Shown here: one piece after another, positions 1 to 12,461 of the stretch
Layout: each line of letters opens with the position of its first letter
How positions within the stretch are numbered: the first letter of the stretch is position 1
Assembly (NCBI RefSeq): GCF_933775445.1
Contig: NC_065876.1
Span: 19,282,001-19,346,000 of the forward strand
Length of the DNA: 64,000 nucleotides
Source of the DNA: Argentina anserina
Lineage: Eukaryota; Streptophyta; Magnoliopsida; Rosales; Rosaceae
Direction: 5' to 3'
The notes under the pieces: generated by a model
The model's input: only the letters and a program-made list of their open reading frames with translations
Database searches by the model: none
Told to the model about the DNA's origin: nothing
Translations under genes and position numbers: made by a program

Positions 1-665
1 ATGGCGTCGAAGCCCAGATCGGCCAGGAAGTGGCCGGAAAACGCAGAGGAAGGTCGGAACAGTGCACCTATTCCAAGATCACGATCTAGCCCGATTTGTT
101 GCCCAATCCGACTGAATCCTGCCCAAAATGAAGGATCGCGTCGACTTGTAGCAATCCCGAGCTACGGATTCGCCGGAAAACGGCCGCACGGCGGCGTTGA
201 CTTATGCCGAACTTTGCAATCGTTGCAGCGCTGTGCGCATCAGTCGGAAGGTGTCGGGGCTGGTACGAAACGACGGAGAATGAGGAGGCCGAGCGAAAGG
301 GACCAGTCGCGCGTCGATTGATGGCCGGACGGCATAGAACGGCGCCGGAGGCGAAATTGGCGTCTGGGTGAACAGTGGCGCGAATTTTCAAATTTTTGGA
401 TTTTCTCTCCTGCTTTTCCTATTTTCGACCCCCTATTTATACTAAATTCCAAAAATGCCCAACTACGTTTTTGATTCGTAACTTCTTCATACAAACTCCG
501 ATTTCGACGTTCCGCGTGTCTACGAATTCGTATCGTCGAGCCCTACGACCCCAAAACTAACCTAATTACGCATTAAAACTAGCAAACCGAAATCTAATCT
601 AAAATAATTGTGGTTGCAGCCAAACCTTGTTTGGCCTGCCTACGTACCCTCTACGAGGGAGATTA
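1..665 (-). repeat. Rearranged LTR fragment, same family as the solo LTR at 12462-15135
   Basis: Positions 1-560 match 14451-15000 closely, including the GTCGAAGCCCAGATCGGCC block and the CCTATTTATACTAAATTC stretch, which reads as a TATA box on the minus strand. Positions 575-664 instead match 13930-14027 (a block with CTGCCTACGTACCCTCTA). In the complete copy that block lies on the other side, so the two parts are out of order here. The open frames in it are not coding. The family match is read directly; the rearrangement is inferred from block order. Confidence 0.75.
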
Positions 666-674
666 CCTTTTCAA

Positions 675-2309
675 TTCTAATGTGAGTATCTTTCTGTGTT
701 GTTTTCTGGTGACAGTGTCTTTTGAATACTAAGTGTGTTTCCAGTATGGGCGTGTTTTTCTTCCAATACTGCGTATCTTTCTATCGTTAGTATCTTTTGA
801 AATCCTATTTAAGTATCTTTTCATTTCTCGTTTAAGTATCTTTCTGTATTGCTTTCGGATGCGAGTGTCGTTATATTTCCAAGTGTCTTTCCAGCATGGA
901 CGAGTGTTTCTTTTAATAGTGTGGATCTTTCTATCGTGAGTATCTTTTCAAATCTTATTTGAGTATATTTTCATTTCTCGTTTGAATATTTTTCTTTGCT
1001 TCTTTCTTGTGAGAGTGTGTTTTGATTTCTTAGTGTATTTCCTGTGTGAGCGTGTGTTTCTTTCAATAGTGCGTTGTTTTCTGTCGATAGTATATTTTCA
1101 AATCCTATTTGAGGATCTATTACTTTTTTGTTCAAGTATATCTCTGTTTTCCTTTCTGATGCAAGTCCCTTTTGATTTCTTAGTGTCCTTCCAATGTGGG
1201 CTAGTGTTTCGTTCAATAGTGAGTACCTTTTAAATTCTAATGTGAGTATTTTTCTGTGTTATTTTCTGGTGACAGTGTCTTTTGAATACTGAGTGTGTTT
1301 CCAGTATGGGCGTGCTTTTCTTCCAATACTGCGTATCTTTCTATCATTAGTATCTTTTGAAATCCTATTGAAGTATTTTTTTCATTTCTCGTTTGAGTAT
1401 CTTTTTATGTTGCTTTCGGATGCGAGTCTCGTTTGATTGCCAAGTGTCTTTCTAGTGTAAGCGAGTATTTCTTTCCATAGTGTGTATCTTTCTACAATTA
1501 GTTTGTTTTCAAATCCTATTTGAGTATCTTTCATTTCTCGTTTGAGTATCTTTCTGTATTGCTTTTGTGAGTGTCTTTTGATTTATGAGTAAATTTCTAG
1601 TGTGAGCGTGTGTTTCTTTCAATATCGCGTATCTTTCTAACATGAGTATCTTTTCAAATCCTATTTGTGTATCTTTTCATTTCCGGTTTGAGTTTCTTTC
1701 TGTATTGCTTTCAGATGCGAGTCTCGTTTATTTCTAAGTGTCTTTCCAGTGTGGGCGAGTGTTTCTTTAAATAGTGCGGATCTTTCTATCGTGTATATCT
1801 TTTGAAATCTTATTTGAGTATCTTTTCATTTGTCGATTGAGTATCTTTCTTTGTTGCTTTCTTGTTAGAGTGTGTTTTGATTTCTTAGTGTATTTACTGT
1901 GTGGGCGTGTGTTTCTTTCAATACTGCGTTATTTTCTGTCGATAGTATCTTTTCAAATCCTATTTGAGGATCTATTACTTTTTCGTTCAAGTATATTTAT
2001 GTTTTGCTTTCTGATGCAAGTGTCTTTTGATTTATTAGTTTCCTTCCAATGTGGGCTAGTGTTTCTTTCAATTGTGAATACATTTTCAATTCTAATATGA
2101 GTATCTTTCTGTGTTGTTTTCTGTTGACAGTGTCTTTTGATTACTGAGTGTTTTTCCAGTATGGGCTTGTTTTTCTTCCAATACTGCGTATATTTCTATC
2201 GTTAGCATCTTTTAAAATCCTATTTAAGTATCTTTTCATTTCTCGTTTGAGTATCTTTTTGTGTTGCTTTCGGATGCGAGTCTGGTTTCATTTTCAAGTG
2301 TCTTTCTAG
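675..2309. repeat. T-rich satellite array, left block
   Basis: A degenerate tandem array. The landmark AATCYTATTT recurs at 801, 951, 1101, 1361, 1512 and 1657, giving a monomer of about 145-150 bp. Each monomer is built from about seven shorter modules of 17-27 bp that start with GAGTRTCTTT or GAGTGTNTTT. Variant monomers (for example with GAGGATCTATTAC, or AATTCTAATGTGAG) recur in order. The plus strand is T-rich. The array continues at 5351 after an inserted LTR. Confidence 0.9.
2305..2309. repeat. Target site duplication TCTAG, left copy
   Basis: TCTAG at 2305-2309 is repeated at 5351-5355, directly flanking a sequence with TG...CA ends. It proves that the LTR was inserted into the satellite. 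Confidence 0.9.
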
Positions 2310-2628
2310 TGTAATAACCCTAAATTCCAAACAAGATTTGAGTTGTTTGGAATTCTATAAAGATTGTAAAATTTAATTAGATTGAACGTGAATTGTTACG
2401 ACATTATGAAATGAGTAATGGTTATGTTCTCGAAAACGTTTAATTCGAAAAACATTACGTTTCCGAACGAATATATCGACTTTTATCCCCTCGCTCGGTT
2501 GCGAAATCTTCCTTCACGAAAGTTGTAGGGCTCGTTGATACGAGTTCGTGGGTATGTGACGCATTCTAATCGGACGATGTATGTAGAAGTTATTAACGTC
2601 GGAAGTTAGTTTCCGATTTGGAAACGAG

Positions 2629-2637
2629 TATATAAAG
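2629..2637 (+). promoter_or_regulatory. TATA box of the solo LTR
   Basis: TATATAAAG lies about 25-30 bp before a pyrimidine-rich leader, as expected for an LTR promoter at the U3/R border. Activity is not shown. Confidence 0.6.
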
Positions 2638-3984
2638 AACTTTTCTGTTGTAGGGTTTCCATTTGTGGAAACCCCTCTCTCCCTTTCACGTCTGCCTCCC
2701 TTCTCTCCCTCCCTCTCGGCTCTCTCTTCTCGAGCTCTCCCTCCCGACTCTCTCTTCTCGAGCTTTCTCCCTCTCCCTCACGGCTCGCCACCGATCTTCC
2801 TCCTCAGAGAGACAGGTCGCACCACCCCTGCAGTCGACGCCCTCACCCTCCCCGATTCTTTTCTTTTCTCTCCCGAAAACTCTCTCATCCTCTCGGCTCA
2901 CCAACGAATCGCCGCCCTCCGTGCGCCGTGCTCCTCACCACCGGCATTAGCGGCCTCACAACCACGATGCGACCTCCCTCCAAGCAAGGCACGGACTCCA
3001 GCGACGCCGTGAAGCTTCGGCGTGACTCACAGGAACCGGGCACAGTCGGTCCGATCCTACCAATGAGCTTCAACGATTTCAAACAGTGTTTTGGGTAAGG
3101 ATTTAGTTAATTCAATTGTTGAATTGCTTATTGGTGAATTTGTGGATGTTTGGAGAGGTTCTGAGGTAGATCGGAGTGGGAGAACAGAGAAGGAAAGAGA
3201 GGAGATTTCCGCCGCCATGGATGGCGCGTGGGAGTGCATGGGGTGGTCTAAAGGCGGTGTGAGGCTGTGGGAAGGGCGGAGGAGGGAAGGGGAGAGATTT
3301 GGGGTGGCGGTGGCGTGACACGCGCCGTTGGTGGCGTTGGCGCGTGAGCCCCACGCGCAGCCTGCCGGCGGGTGGCGCGTGTACCCCACGCGCCGCCACG
3401 TGCGGCGGCGTGAACAGTGATTCCGAGAAGGGTAATTTGGTAAATTTTATTTACGTACGGTAAATGTAAATGTAAATTTTTTTTACGTACGGTAAATGTA
3501 AATTTTATTTATGTACAGTAAATGTAAATATAAATTACTTTTAGTAAAGGTAAAAAGTAATTTTGGAAGAGTAATTCGGTAACTTTTATTTTCTGAAATA
3601 GTACGTACTTTTGAATAGTATTTATACGTACAGAAATACGTAAACAGTATGTACTCGTACAAAGATACGTATTGGATGTGTATTTGTACATTAATACATA
3701 AATAGTAACCGTGAATAGTGACATTGAACAGTAAAATTCGTAAAACCGAAAATTGCTGAACAGTAACCGATTATTACTGTTTCGGCATTTAAAGGTTTAC
3801 GAAACGTTTCTAAATTCTTTTCTTGTCTTTTCAAGGTGATCAATAAATCAAGAAAAGGAATTAGCTGCGGATTTTGGAGTTTCGCTCAAGACGTTAAGGT
3901 GAGTAAAATCTCACTTATTTACGAATCTACCCTTGCGGTGATTCAAGATTTTGCAAGAGTTTTTAATATTGAATTACGACACGT

Positions 3985-4585
3985 ATACAATATAGTGGAT
4001 TACGTATATATCGTATAAATGGTAATAAGTACATATATACATAGTTGCTATATTATATACTGTTATGAATTCATTGGGATTGGTCATTTCGAATGACGAG
4101 AATTAAATATTGAACATGTGATTTGATTTTTGTACAATATGAGGTGTGATTATTGTACGTGGTTTTAACATGAGTTTGTTAAAATGTTTTGTCTTCGGAC
4201 GAGTTTTTGTCTTCGGACGTGTTTATGAAATATGACATGTATATGATATAATGCATTATATATATATTGTATAAATGGTAAATATGTACATATATATATA
4301 GTTTGCTATATAATATACTGTTATGATTTTATCGTGATGTATGTCATTTCGATGACGAGATTTAAATATCGAGTATGTGATTTTGATTTGTACAATATGA
4401 TGTGAGATTATTGTACGTGATTTTAACATTGAGATTGTTAAAATGTTGATTTGTCTTCGGACATGATTTTTGGTACAATATGATGTGAGATTATTGTACG
4501 TGATTTTAACATTGAGATTGTTAAAATGTTGATTTGTCTTCGGACGTGATTTGGTACAATATGATGTGAGATTATTGTACGTGTT
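3985..4585 (+). repeat. Tandem repeats inside the solo LTR
   Basis: A block of about 250 bp is duplicated (near 3990-4140 and again near 4240-4390). An 81-83-bp unit containing GTACAATATGATGTGAGATTA then recurs at 4390, 4473 and 4554. The motif TTGTCTTCGGACGTG repeats throughout. Confidence 0.85.
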
Positions 4586-5350
4586 TGGCAAGTCGGAACC
4601 TAGCCTTTGGCCGGGTGAAAGTTACGATACAGTTAGAGCTCTAGTCTGTCTGCCTTAGTACTGCATGTGAGGTAACGGGTGGTTATCTGCTCATGGGTAC
4701 TCAGATTGTTTTGGATGTTGGGTAGCGGGTGGCTATCCAACGTCGGCGGTGTATTACGAGAGGGGTAACAGATGTGTACCAGCGTTCTTGGTACCCGTAA
4801 AATAAATGCATTTGGGTAACCAGAAGGGTTACTTAATTTCTCATGAGCGTTTTATTTCATATTTCTTTGGGACAACGAGATGGGCCGTCCATTGACTCAT
4901 GAGTGCATTTATATTTGTTTGATTTTGTGGATTTTCGTATATATATAAATATGCGAGTTATATTTTCATTTTACTCATACGAGCTGTAAAGCTTACCGGG
5001 TTTGTGTTTACAATCCCGGTGCACCAATTCGATGGTGTAGTGGATTAACTCCGCAGGTGTGGATTAGCGGGAATTGACGGACCGCTCAGATGACTAGAAG
5101 TTATTTATCTCCAGCTTGTGGGAGGATTTTGTGTGACAATCTTGTGAGTTTGTTGTGAGGATTTCGCAATTCCATTTGTTATAATATTGAATTATAATTT
5201 GGGTTGTAATAATCGGTTTAACTGAGTTGTATTTTGAACTCAGAGATGATCCGCTGTGGCATTTTAAATGATTTCGATTAGTTGAAATTGTTGGTGTTTA
5301 ACGACTTTGAAATTTTGAGTTTTTAAGCTCGGAATTTTGGGGTCGTTACA

Positions 5351-7767
5351 TCTAGTGTGAGCAAGTGTTTCATTCAATAGTGTGTATCTTTCTATAATGA
5401 GTATGTTTTCAAATCCTATTTGAGTATCTTTTCATTTCTCGTTTGAGTATCTTTCTGTGTTGCTTTTTGGTGAGTGTCTTTTGATTTCTGAGTAAATTTC
5501 AAGTGTGCGCGTGTGTTTCTTTCAATATTGCGTTGTTTTCTGTCAATAATATCTTTTCAAATCCTATTTGAGGATCTATTAGTTTTTCGTTCAAGTATAT
5601 TTCTGTTTTGCTTTCTGATTCAAGTCCGGTTTGATTTCTTAGTGTCCTTCCAATGTGGATTAGTGTTTCTTTCAATAGTGAGTACCTTTTCAATTCTAAT
5701 GTGCGTATCTTGTTGTGTTGTTTTTAGGTGACAGTGTCTTTGGAATACTAAGTGTGTTTCTAGTATAGACGTGTTTTTCTTTCGATAGTGCGGATCTTTT
5801 TATTGTGAGTATCTTTTCAAATCTTATTTGAGTATCTTTTCATTTCTCGTTTTAGTATCTTTCTGTGTTGCTTTCTGGAGAGAGTGTGTTTTGATTTCTT
5901 AGTGTATTCCTGTGTGGGCGTGTGTTTCTTTCAATAATGCATTGTTTTTTGTCGTAGTATCTTTTCAAATTCTATTTGATGATCTATTACTTTTTCGTTC
6001 AAGTATATTTCTGTTTTGCTTTCTGATGCAAGTCCCTTTTGATTTCTTAGTGTCCTTCTAGTGTGGGCTAGTGTTTCTTTCAATACTGCGTACCTTTTCA
6101 ATTCTAATGTGAGTATCTTTCTGTGTTGCTTTCTGGTGACAGAGTCTTTTGAATACTGAGTGTGATGCACTGTGGGCGTGTTTTTCTTTCAATACTGCGT
6201 ATCTTTCTATCATTAGTATCTTTTCAAATCCTATTTAAATATCTTTTCATTTCTCATTGAGTATCTTTCTGTGTTGCTTTCTGGTGAGAGTGTGTTTTGA
6301 TTTCTTAGTATATTTCCTGTGTGGCCGTATGTTTCTTTCAATAGTGTGCTGCTTTCTGTCGATAGTATCTTTTCAAATCCTTTTTGAGGATATTTTTTTT
6401 TCGTTTAAGTATATTTCTGTTTGCTTTCTGATGCAAATCCCTTTTGATTTTTGAGTGTCCTTCTAGTGTGCGCTTGTGTTTCTTTCAATAGTAAGTACAT
6501 TTTCAATTCTAATGTGAGTATCTTTCTGTGTTTCTTTCTGGTAACAGTGTCTTTTGAATCTGAGTGTGTTTCCAGTGTGGGCGTGTTTTTCTTTCGATAC
6601 TGCGTATATTTCTATCGTTAGTATCTTTTCAAATCCTATTTGAGTATCTTTTTATTTCCGGTTTGAGTATCTTTATGTGTAGCTTCCAAGTGTCTTTCTA
6701 GTGTTAGCGAGTGTTTCTTTCAAAAGTGTGTATCATTTTATCGTGAGTATATTTTCAAATCCTTTTTGAGTATCTTTTCATTTCTCGTTTGAGTATCTTT
6801 CTCTGTAGCTTTTTGGTGAGTGTCTTTTGATTTATGAGTAAATTTCTAGTATGGCGTGTGTTTCTTTCAATAGTGCGTATCTTTCTAACATAAGTATCTT
6901 TTTAAATCCTATTTGAGTACATTTTCATTTCTCGTTTGAGTATCTTTCTGTGTTACTTTCTGGTGAGAGTGTGTTTTGATTTCTAAGTGTCTTTCCAGTG
7001 TGGGCGAGTGTTTCTTTCAATAGTTCGGATCTTTCTATTGTGATTATTTTGAGTGTATTTCCAGTGTGGGCGTGTGTTTTTTTCAATAGTGTGTGTCTTT
7101 CTATCGTGACTATCTTTTCAAATCCTATTTGGGTACCTTCTCATTTCTCATTCGACTATCTTTCTGTGTTGTTTTCGGATGCGAGTTCCTTTTGATCTCT
7201 GAGTGTCTTTCCAGTGTGGGTTAGTGTTTCTTTCAATAGTGAGTATCTTTCTAGCGTGAGGATTTTTTCCAATTTTATTTGAGTATATTTTCATTTCTCG
7301 TTTTAGTATCTTTCTGTGTTACATTCTGATGCGAGTTCCTTTTGATTTTCTGAGTGTTGTTCCATTGTGGGCGAGTGTATCTTTCAGTAGTGAGTATCTT
7401 TTCAAATCATATTTGATTATTTTTCATTTCTCATTTGTGTATATTTCTATGTTGCTTTCTGATGCGAATCTAGTTTGATTTCTGAGTTTCTTTCCATTGT
7501 GCGTGAGTATATATTTCAATAGAGAGTATCTTTTTAAATCTTATTTGAGTATTTTTTTCATTTCTCGTTTGAGTACATTTCTGTGTTGCTTTCTAATGTT
7601 TGTCTCGTTTGATTTCGGAGTGTATTTCAATAGTGAATATCTTTTTAACGTGAATATCTTTTTAAATCTTATTTTAATATCATTTTATTTCTCGTTTGAG
7701 TATCTATCTTTGTTCTTTTCTGATGCGAGTCTCGTTTGATTTCTGGGTTTCTTTCTAGTGTGGGCCA
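5351..7767. repeat. T-rich satellite array, right block
   Basis: Continuation of the array at 675-2309 with the same 150-bp monomers. Here a higher-order period is visible: the variant AATTCTAATGTG recurs at 5692, 6098 and 6504, exactly 406 bp apart, and the GAGGATCTATTA variant recurs at about 5570, 5971 and 6385. After about 6650 the monomers are more degenerate. The array stops where an Athila-type LTR fragment begins. Confidence 0.9.
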
Positions 7768-8551
7768 GTATCATTTATTTGTTGCAATACTTCTTTGATT
7801 TTCTTATCTCTTCTCATTTATTTGTTGTAGTGTTTTTTACTTTTTTTTGTGCAAGAATTTATCGTGATTCAGATATAGATTCATGTCTCTATATATAGGA
7901 GAAAGAAGTCCCTAACTTTCCCTCATAGCCCTTGGATCAAAAGCAAATCAATGGATGAGATAATTTTATCGAGTCCACTGCACCTCCGAGTAATGATTCG
8001 GTCATATCTCTCTGTACAAATTAGATATTGATTCAATTCTAAATCCTGCAAAAAATAGACTTGTAGAGTCTTCCATCCATATAAGCAACGTCTTCTAATT
8101 CGATCTGAGCTGTCCAGTGGAGCCCGTCAAAGTTGACTACGAATTCTGACAGCTTTCTGATTCTCGCATGGATTGGGCTTCTAAGTGCATATCTTATTCT
8201 CCTTGATAATTCTGATTTATATGCACGAAAATATATTCATATAAACCTTGAAAATCCATCTCCAACTTGGTTTTGAAATCCAACTCCCAATAGGAAATCA
8301 TCAATACCGCACGACCTCTCCTTATCCTACTAGGAAATTGATTTTCAGTCTCTCATCTTTCCTTGCGCAACAGGATTGCTTTCCTTCTCCAACATGGATT
8401 TTTCTTTTCTAATAAGAATAAGTACGTTAGAAACAAAGAAATAAGAAATGATAAATCCTACTCGAACAAGGAATCATATCTCAACATGAATTCTTAACAC
8501 TTAGCACGATTTCATCATCAATTCACTCATAATCGATGTAAGCTCTACCTC
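7768..8551 (-). mobile_element. Truncated Athila-type LTR (probable 3' LTR of the element to the right)
   Basis: Aligns with 20400-21215 of the 5' LTR at 18978-21326 (shared CTATATATAGRARAAAGAAG, GGAGCCCGTCAAAGTTG, CTCATAATCGAT). The copy is cut at both ends: the first roughly 100 bp of U3 (to the right) and all of R-U5 (to the left) are missing. Position and orientation fit the 3' LTR of the 8552-18960 element, but with no intact end this is an inference. Confidence 0.8.
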
Positions 8552-10067
8552 ACAATTGAAATAGATAGAATGAATTCAATGATTAATAAACATGAGATCT
8601 CGCATAACAAGTAAGACATGACAGAAACAGAGGTGATATTAAGCTCGATATGTTCAAAACAAGTTCAAAATTCAACTCACAAGGGATATGCACTCCGAAT
8701 CTTTTCTCTTAAGAACATGGCATATGCTTAAAACATTTTCACACAAGAGTTATGAACACATAGTGAATAATTCGAAAACCTTATGACAGATACCAATTAT
8801 ATGCGCAAATGAATCCAAACCATATGCTTACTCATGAAACAACCTCCACAGATCAAGGGCTACTCATTTTAAGAATCATGCGGATGTTTATAAAAGATAG
8901 GCTTAGGCTCGGCAAAGATTTTATTTTAAAAGGAAAAATGAATCACAAAGATCATCCTCAAGACTTAGCAGGAATCATGTACCTTATGTCACCATACGCC
9001 ATAAAACAATGGCCAAATATTATCATGTTGGACACATTCTTCAATTTAAATATTGTGAAAACGAACAAAGGCTAAAGTATAACATTATTGATCATTCAAC
9101 GAATACAACACAACTCCAAATTCACAAAAACAAATATTATACCGTCACTTCTTCATCATTTTTTATTCATTTTTTTCGTTTTTTTTTCTTTTCAAACTGT
9201 GTATATATCTTTTTTTTCTCATGGCATCATCATTTTTTCTTTTTACGGCACAAATACACCACACTTGAATCGAATGATCACTCTATATTAACACCAAGAA
9301 TCGGCTCTACCAAGCCTCGAGAACAAGGTATAGATATAACTTTACTAAGCAAGGATATTAACATGTTGGTGGTGAGATAAAAGGCTTAACGTAGGCTCAA
9401 AGGGGTTCATACTAAGGTGTCTCAAGCAGGGCTCATAATAAGGATATGGTTGTTTGGCATAAAGTGGTGAAAATCTTAAGAAGATCCAACAATCCTTTTC
9501 AAAATCAGTGTATATTATGATAAAAATTTTGAAAGTTTCACAAAGTAAGTTCTAGCATTCTCTAGTTCATTGCAATTCTATGGCATATGAATTGATCAAA
9601 ATAAATTAAATGAGGTTATATAGCCAAGAAACAATAGATAAAACTCTCTAAAGAAAAGCACATATATAGCTCGAACCTCACAAAGGTTACATGAATCCAA
9701 ACAAGGAACATGCTCATTCTGTACCTAAGTTTCAAAATCCTCATCTACTATATGTTCGTACAATTTCTACACAACGATTAACCATCAAATAACAATGAAG
9801 TTGAATTCAAAATCGTGATCATCTATCAACCAATCATTTAAAAATCAACTCATCCTAGACAGTTAAAGGCATACCTAAGACTCAAAACAAAATAAAAACA
9901 ACATAACATAACAAAAATCGAAAAACAAAATAGAAAAACAATCCAAAAAACAATAAAATCGAAACAGATATAAGCATCAAACAATAGAATACAACGAATG
10001 ATGTATACCCCACCCCACACTACACTACTTACATTGCCTCAATGTATAATATGATAAGCAACGAAAA
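8552..10067 (-). other. 3' internal region of the Athila-like element, no gene seen
   Basis: About 1.5 kb of AT-rich sequence between the integrase end and the LTR fragment. Athila elements often carry an env-like frame or non-coding DNA here. I see no membrane-protein frame on the minus strand; short plus-strand frames at 8809-9075 and 9009-9380 look like chance. A purine-rich GTGTGGGGTGGGG (minus strand, 10008-10020) just after pol resembles the G-rich motifs that follow integrase in this family. Confidence 0.6.
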
Positions 10068-11167
10068 TTAAAAAGAGATCAGAGATAAGAAGTTCTCATA
10101 GTATGACTTCAAGCGATGTCCATTGACCATGAACTCCTTTCCATTCACTGCACTGTTAATCCTGATAGCACCAGAAGGAAAAATATGAGTAATAACAAAT
10201 GGGCCAAGCCACCTTGAATGAAGCTTTCCCGGAATGAAACAATAGAATTTTCTGCCCAACGACAAAGTGTTTCTTCCTAATCATACGGTCATGGAACAAT
10301 TTGGTCTTCTCCTTGTAAATCATAGCCGAATCATAGGCCTCATTACGAATATCTTCCAGCTCATGCAATTGCAACTTCCTATACAATCCGGCCTCATCAA
10401 TGTCCATGTTAAAAGTCTTTAGAGCACACCATGCACGATGTTCAAGCTCCACAGGTAGATAGCACGCCTTGCCATAGACTAATCGAAACGGTGACAAGCC
10501 AAGAGAAGTCTTGTATGCGGTCCTATAAGCCCAAAGAGCATCATCCAATCTTTGCGTGATGATCCAACTGATTTATCCAAAATTCTCTTGATCTCTCGAT
10601 TAGATAGCTCAACTTGTCCACTTGTTTGATAAGGTGTAGCAACCTTATGGTTGATACCATACTTCCTCAACAACGCCTCAATGATCTGGTTGCAAAAATG
10701 AGATCCTCCATCACTAATGATCACTCTCGGCATACCAAACCTAGAGAAAATGTTAGAACGAAGGAAATCTGCAACAACCGAGAATCATTAGTCCGGCTGG
10801 CTTTTGCTTCCACCCATTTCGAAACATAATCAACACAAACGAGTATGTACAAGAAACCATTAGAGTTAGGAAAAGTTCCCATGAAATCGATGCCCCAACA
10901 ATCAAATAGTTCAACAGTCAAGACAAGATGCATCTGCATTTGATCTCTAGAACCTATGTTTGTCAAACGCTGGCATCTATCACAAGTCAAATGATTTGTA
11001 TCTTTAAAGATCGTAGGCCAAAAGAAACCACATTCTAATACTTTAAGAACCAAAATGTCATCCACCAGACTCAGAATGACAAAAAGTAAGTATAGAATGA
11101 TGTTCAGATTCAGGGACAGACCTCCTAATGATTTGATCAACACAATGTTTCCACAAGTATGGTTCAT
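10068..11167 (-). pseudogene. Athila-like integrase, broken
   Basis: The integrase part of a Ty3/gypsy pol, read on the minus strand in several frames. Seen in order: zinc-binding remnant with CDRCQR, core residues in GIDFMGTFP (first Asp), ISDGGSHF (second Asp) and [11 protein letters not shown] (Glu), then the conserved [20 protein letters not shown] block, and a C-terminal stretch [11 protein letters not shown]. Frameshifts near 10740, 10540 and 10260 separate the pieces. The family assignment rests on the ALWAYRTA and [10 protein letters not shown] signatures typical of Athila. It cannot make an active enzyme as it stands. Confidence 0.9.
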
Positions 11168-11436
11168 CCTAAATTTAATACTTATCTAAAGCCTTGAGTC
11201 TAATCATTTGAGCATACGATAAAGTATCTGAAAATTGCGTAGAAACAAGATAGTTCACAATATCTGCATACCAGGGCTCACTTACCTCAAATCGAAAGAG
11301 TTGCTCATTCGGAAAAACTTTGTTGAATTGCTAAAGGCTCGGCATCTCTCACTAAACGGCTCAAGTGGTCTGCCACAATGTTGTCACTTCCCTTTTTTTC
11401 CTTGATCTCGAGATCAAACTCTTGGAGTAAGAGAAT

Positions 11437-12461
11437 CTAACGAATCAATCTCGGTTTGACATCATTCTTCGTCATTAAGTACTTCAAAGATGCATGGTCA
11501 GTGTAAACAATAACTTTGGATTGAAGAAAGTAAGAACGAAACTTATGTAAAGCAAAGATCACGGCAAGAATTTCTTTCTCAGTTATAGTGTGGTTCTGTT
11601 GAGCATCATTGAGCGTTCGAGAGCCATAGTAAATGGCATAAGGCTGCTTGTCCTTCCTCTGCCCTAGCACGGCTCCAACGGCATAGTCGGATGCATGACA
11701 CATGAGCTCAAACAGCAAAGACCAATCTGCCAATGCCATGATCGGTGCCGACGTCAAGAGTTTCTTCAAAGACTCTAATGTGTGCTCGCAATCATCATCA
11801 AAGTGAAAGGGAACGTCCTTTTGAAGCAATGAACTGAATGGTCTCGCAATCTTGGAAAAATCATTGATGAACCTACGATAGAAACCTGCATGTCCAAGAA
11901 ACGATCGAACATACCTCACAATTGTGGGGAGGGGTAAGTGACGCACAAGATCTATTTTAGACTCATTAACCTCAATTCCTTTAGATGAAAGAATATGGCC
12001 TAAGACAATGCCTTGCGTAACCATGAAATGACATTTTTCCTAATTCAAAACCAAGTTAGTTTCTTCACAACGTCTAAGCACAAGTTCCACATTCTCTAAA
12101 CATGCATCAAAATGCTCACCATAAACAGAAAAGTCATCCATGAAAACTTCAATTTTTGAACCAATATACTCCAAGAAAATGTGATATATACAACGTTGAA
12201 ACGTACCTGGAGTGTTACATAAACCAAAAGGCATGCGCGATAAGCAAAGGTACCAAAAGGTCATGGAAACGTCGTCTTTTCTTGATCCTCCTCCGCAACA
12301 CTAATCTAATTGTATCCACTATATCCATCAAGGAAACAATAGAAAGAATGATCACCTAACCTCTCAAGTATTTGATTAATGAATGGCAATGGCATGTGAT
12401 CCTTCCTTGTTGTGGCGTTGAGCTTCCTATAGTCGATACACACACGTTTACCAGTCACCGT
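11437..12461 (-). pseudogene. Athila-like reverse transcriptase (C-terminal part) and RNase H, broken
   Basis: Minus-strand continuation of pol after the solo LTR. Seen: CIDYRKLNATTRKDHMPLPF, a FCFLDGYSGYN-like motif, the RT core LSRMPFGLCN, and the catalytic FMDDFSVYG with both Asp residues. These are followed by the connection domain (GHAGFYRRFINDFSK) and an RNase H region with TITEKEILAV and VYTDHASLKYL. A stop near 12038 and a frameshift near 12270-12306 break the frame. The N-terminal part of the same RT lies at 15141-15662, across the inserted LTR. Confidence 0.92.
12457..12461. repeat. Target site duplication ACCGT, left copy
   Basis: ACCGT at 12457-12461 is repeated at 15136-15140 on the other side of a TG...CA-bounded insert. 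The duplication lies within the codons between RTVTG and KRVCIDY of the RT. Confidence 0.92.

Larger units (their letters stand above)
2310..5350 (+). mobile_element. Solo LTR, 3.04 kb, inserted in the satellite
   Basis: Starts TGTAATAACCC and ends GGTCGTTACA, with TG...CA ends and 5-bp flanking duplications TCTAG. No gag, pol or second LTR is present, so it is a solo LTR left by LTR-LTR recombination. A TATA box at 2629-2637 sets the plus orientation. Inside are a CT-rich leader (2660-2900), a GC-rich stretch (3180-3420) and AT-rich tandem repeats (3985-4585). Such long LTRs with TGTAATA starts occur in Tekay/Del-like Ty3/gypsy elements, but without an internal region the clade is a guess. 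Confidence 0.9.

Noticed and set aside
733..2100. Hydrophobic frames in the satellite, such as 1774-2100
   Set aside because: They follow the T-rich repeat and recur with its period (Phe, Leu, Ser rich); there is no start context or domain.
2606..3399. Ser/Pro-rich and Arg-rich frames in the 2310-5350 LTR
   Set aside because: They overlap on both strands in a CT-rich leader of an LTR and have no recognisable domain.
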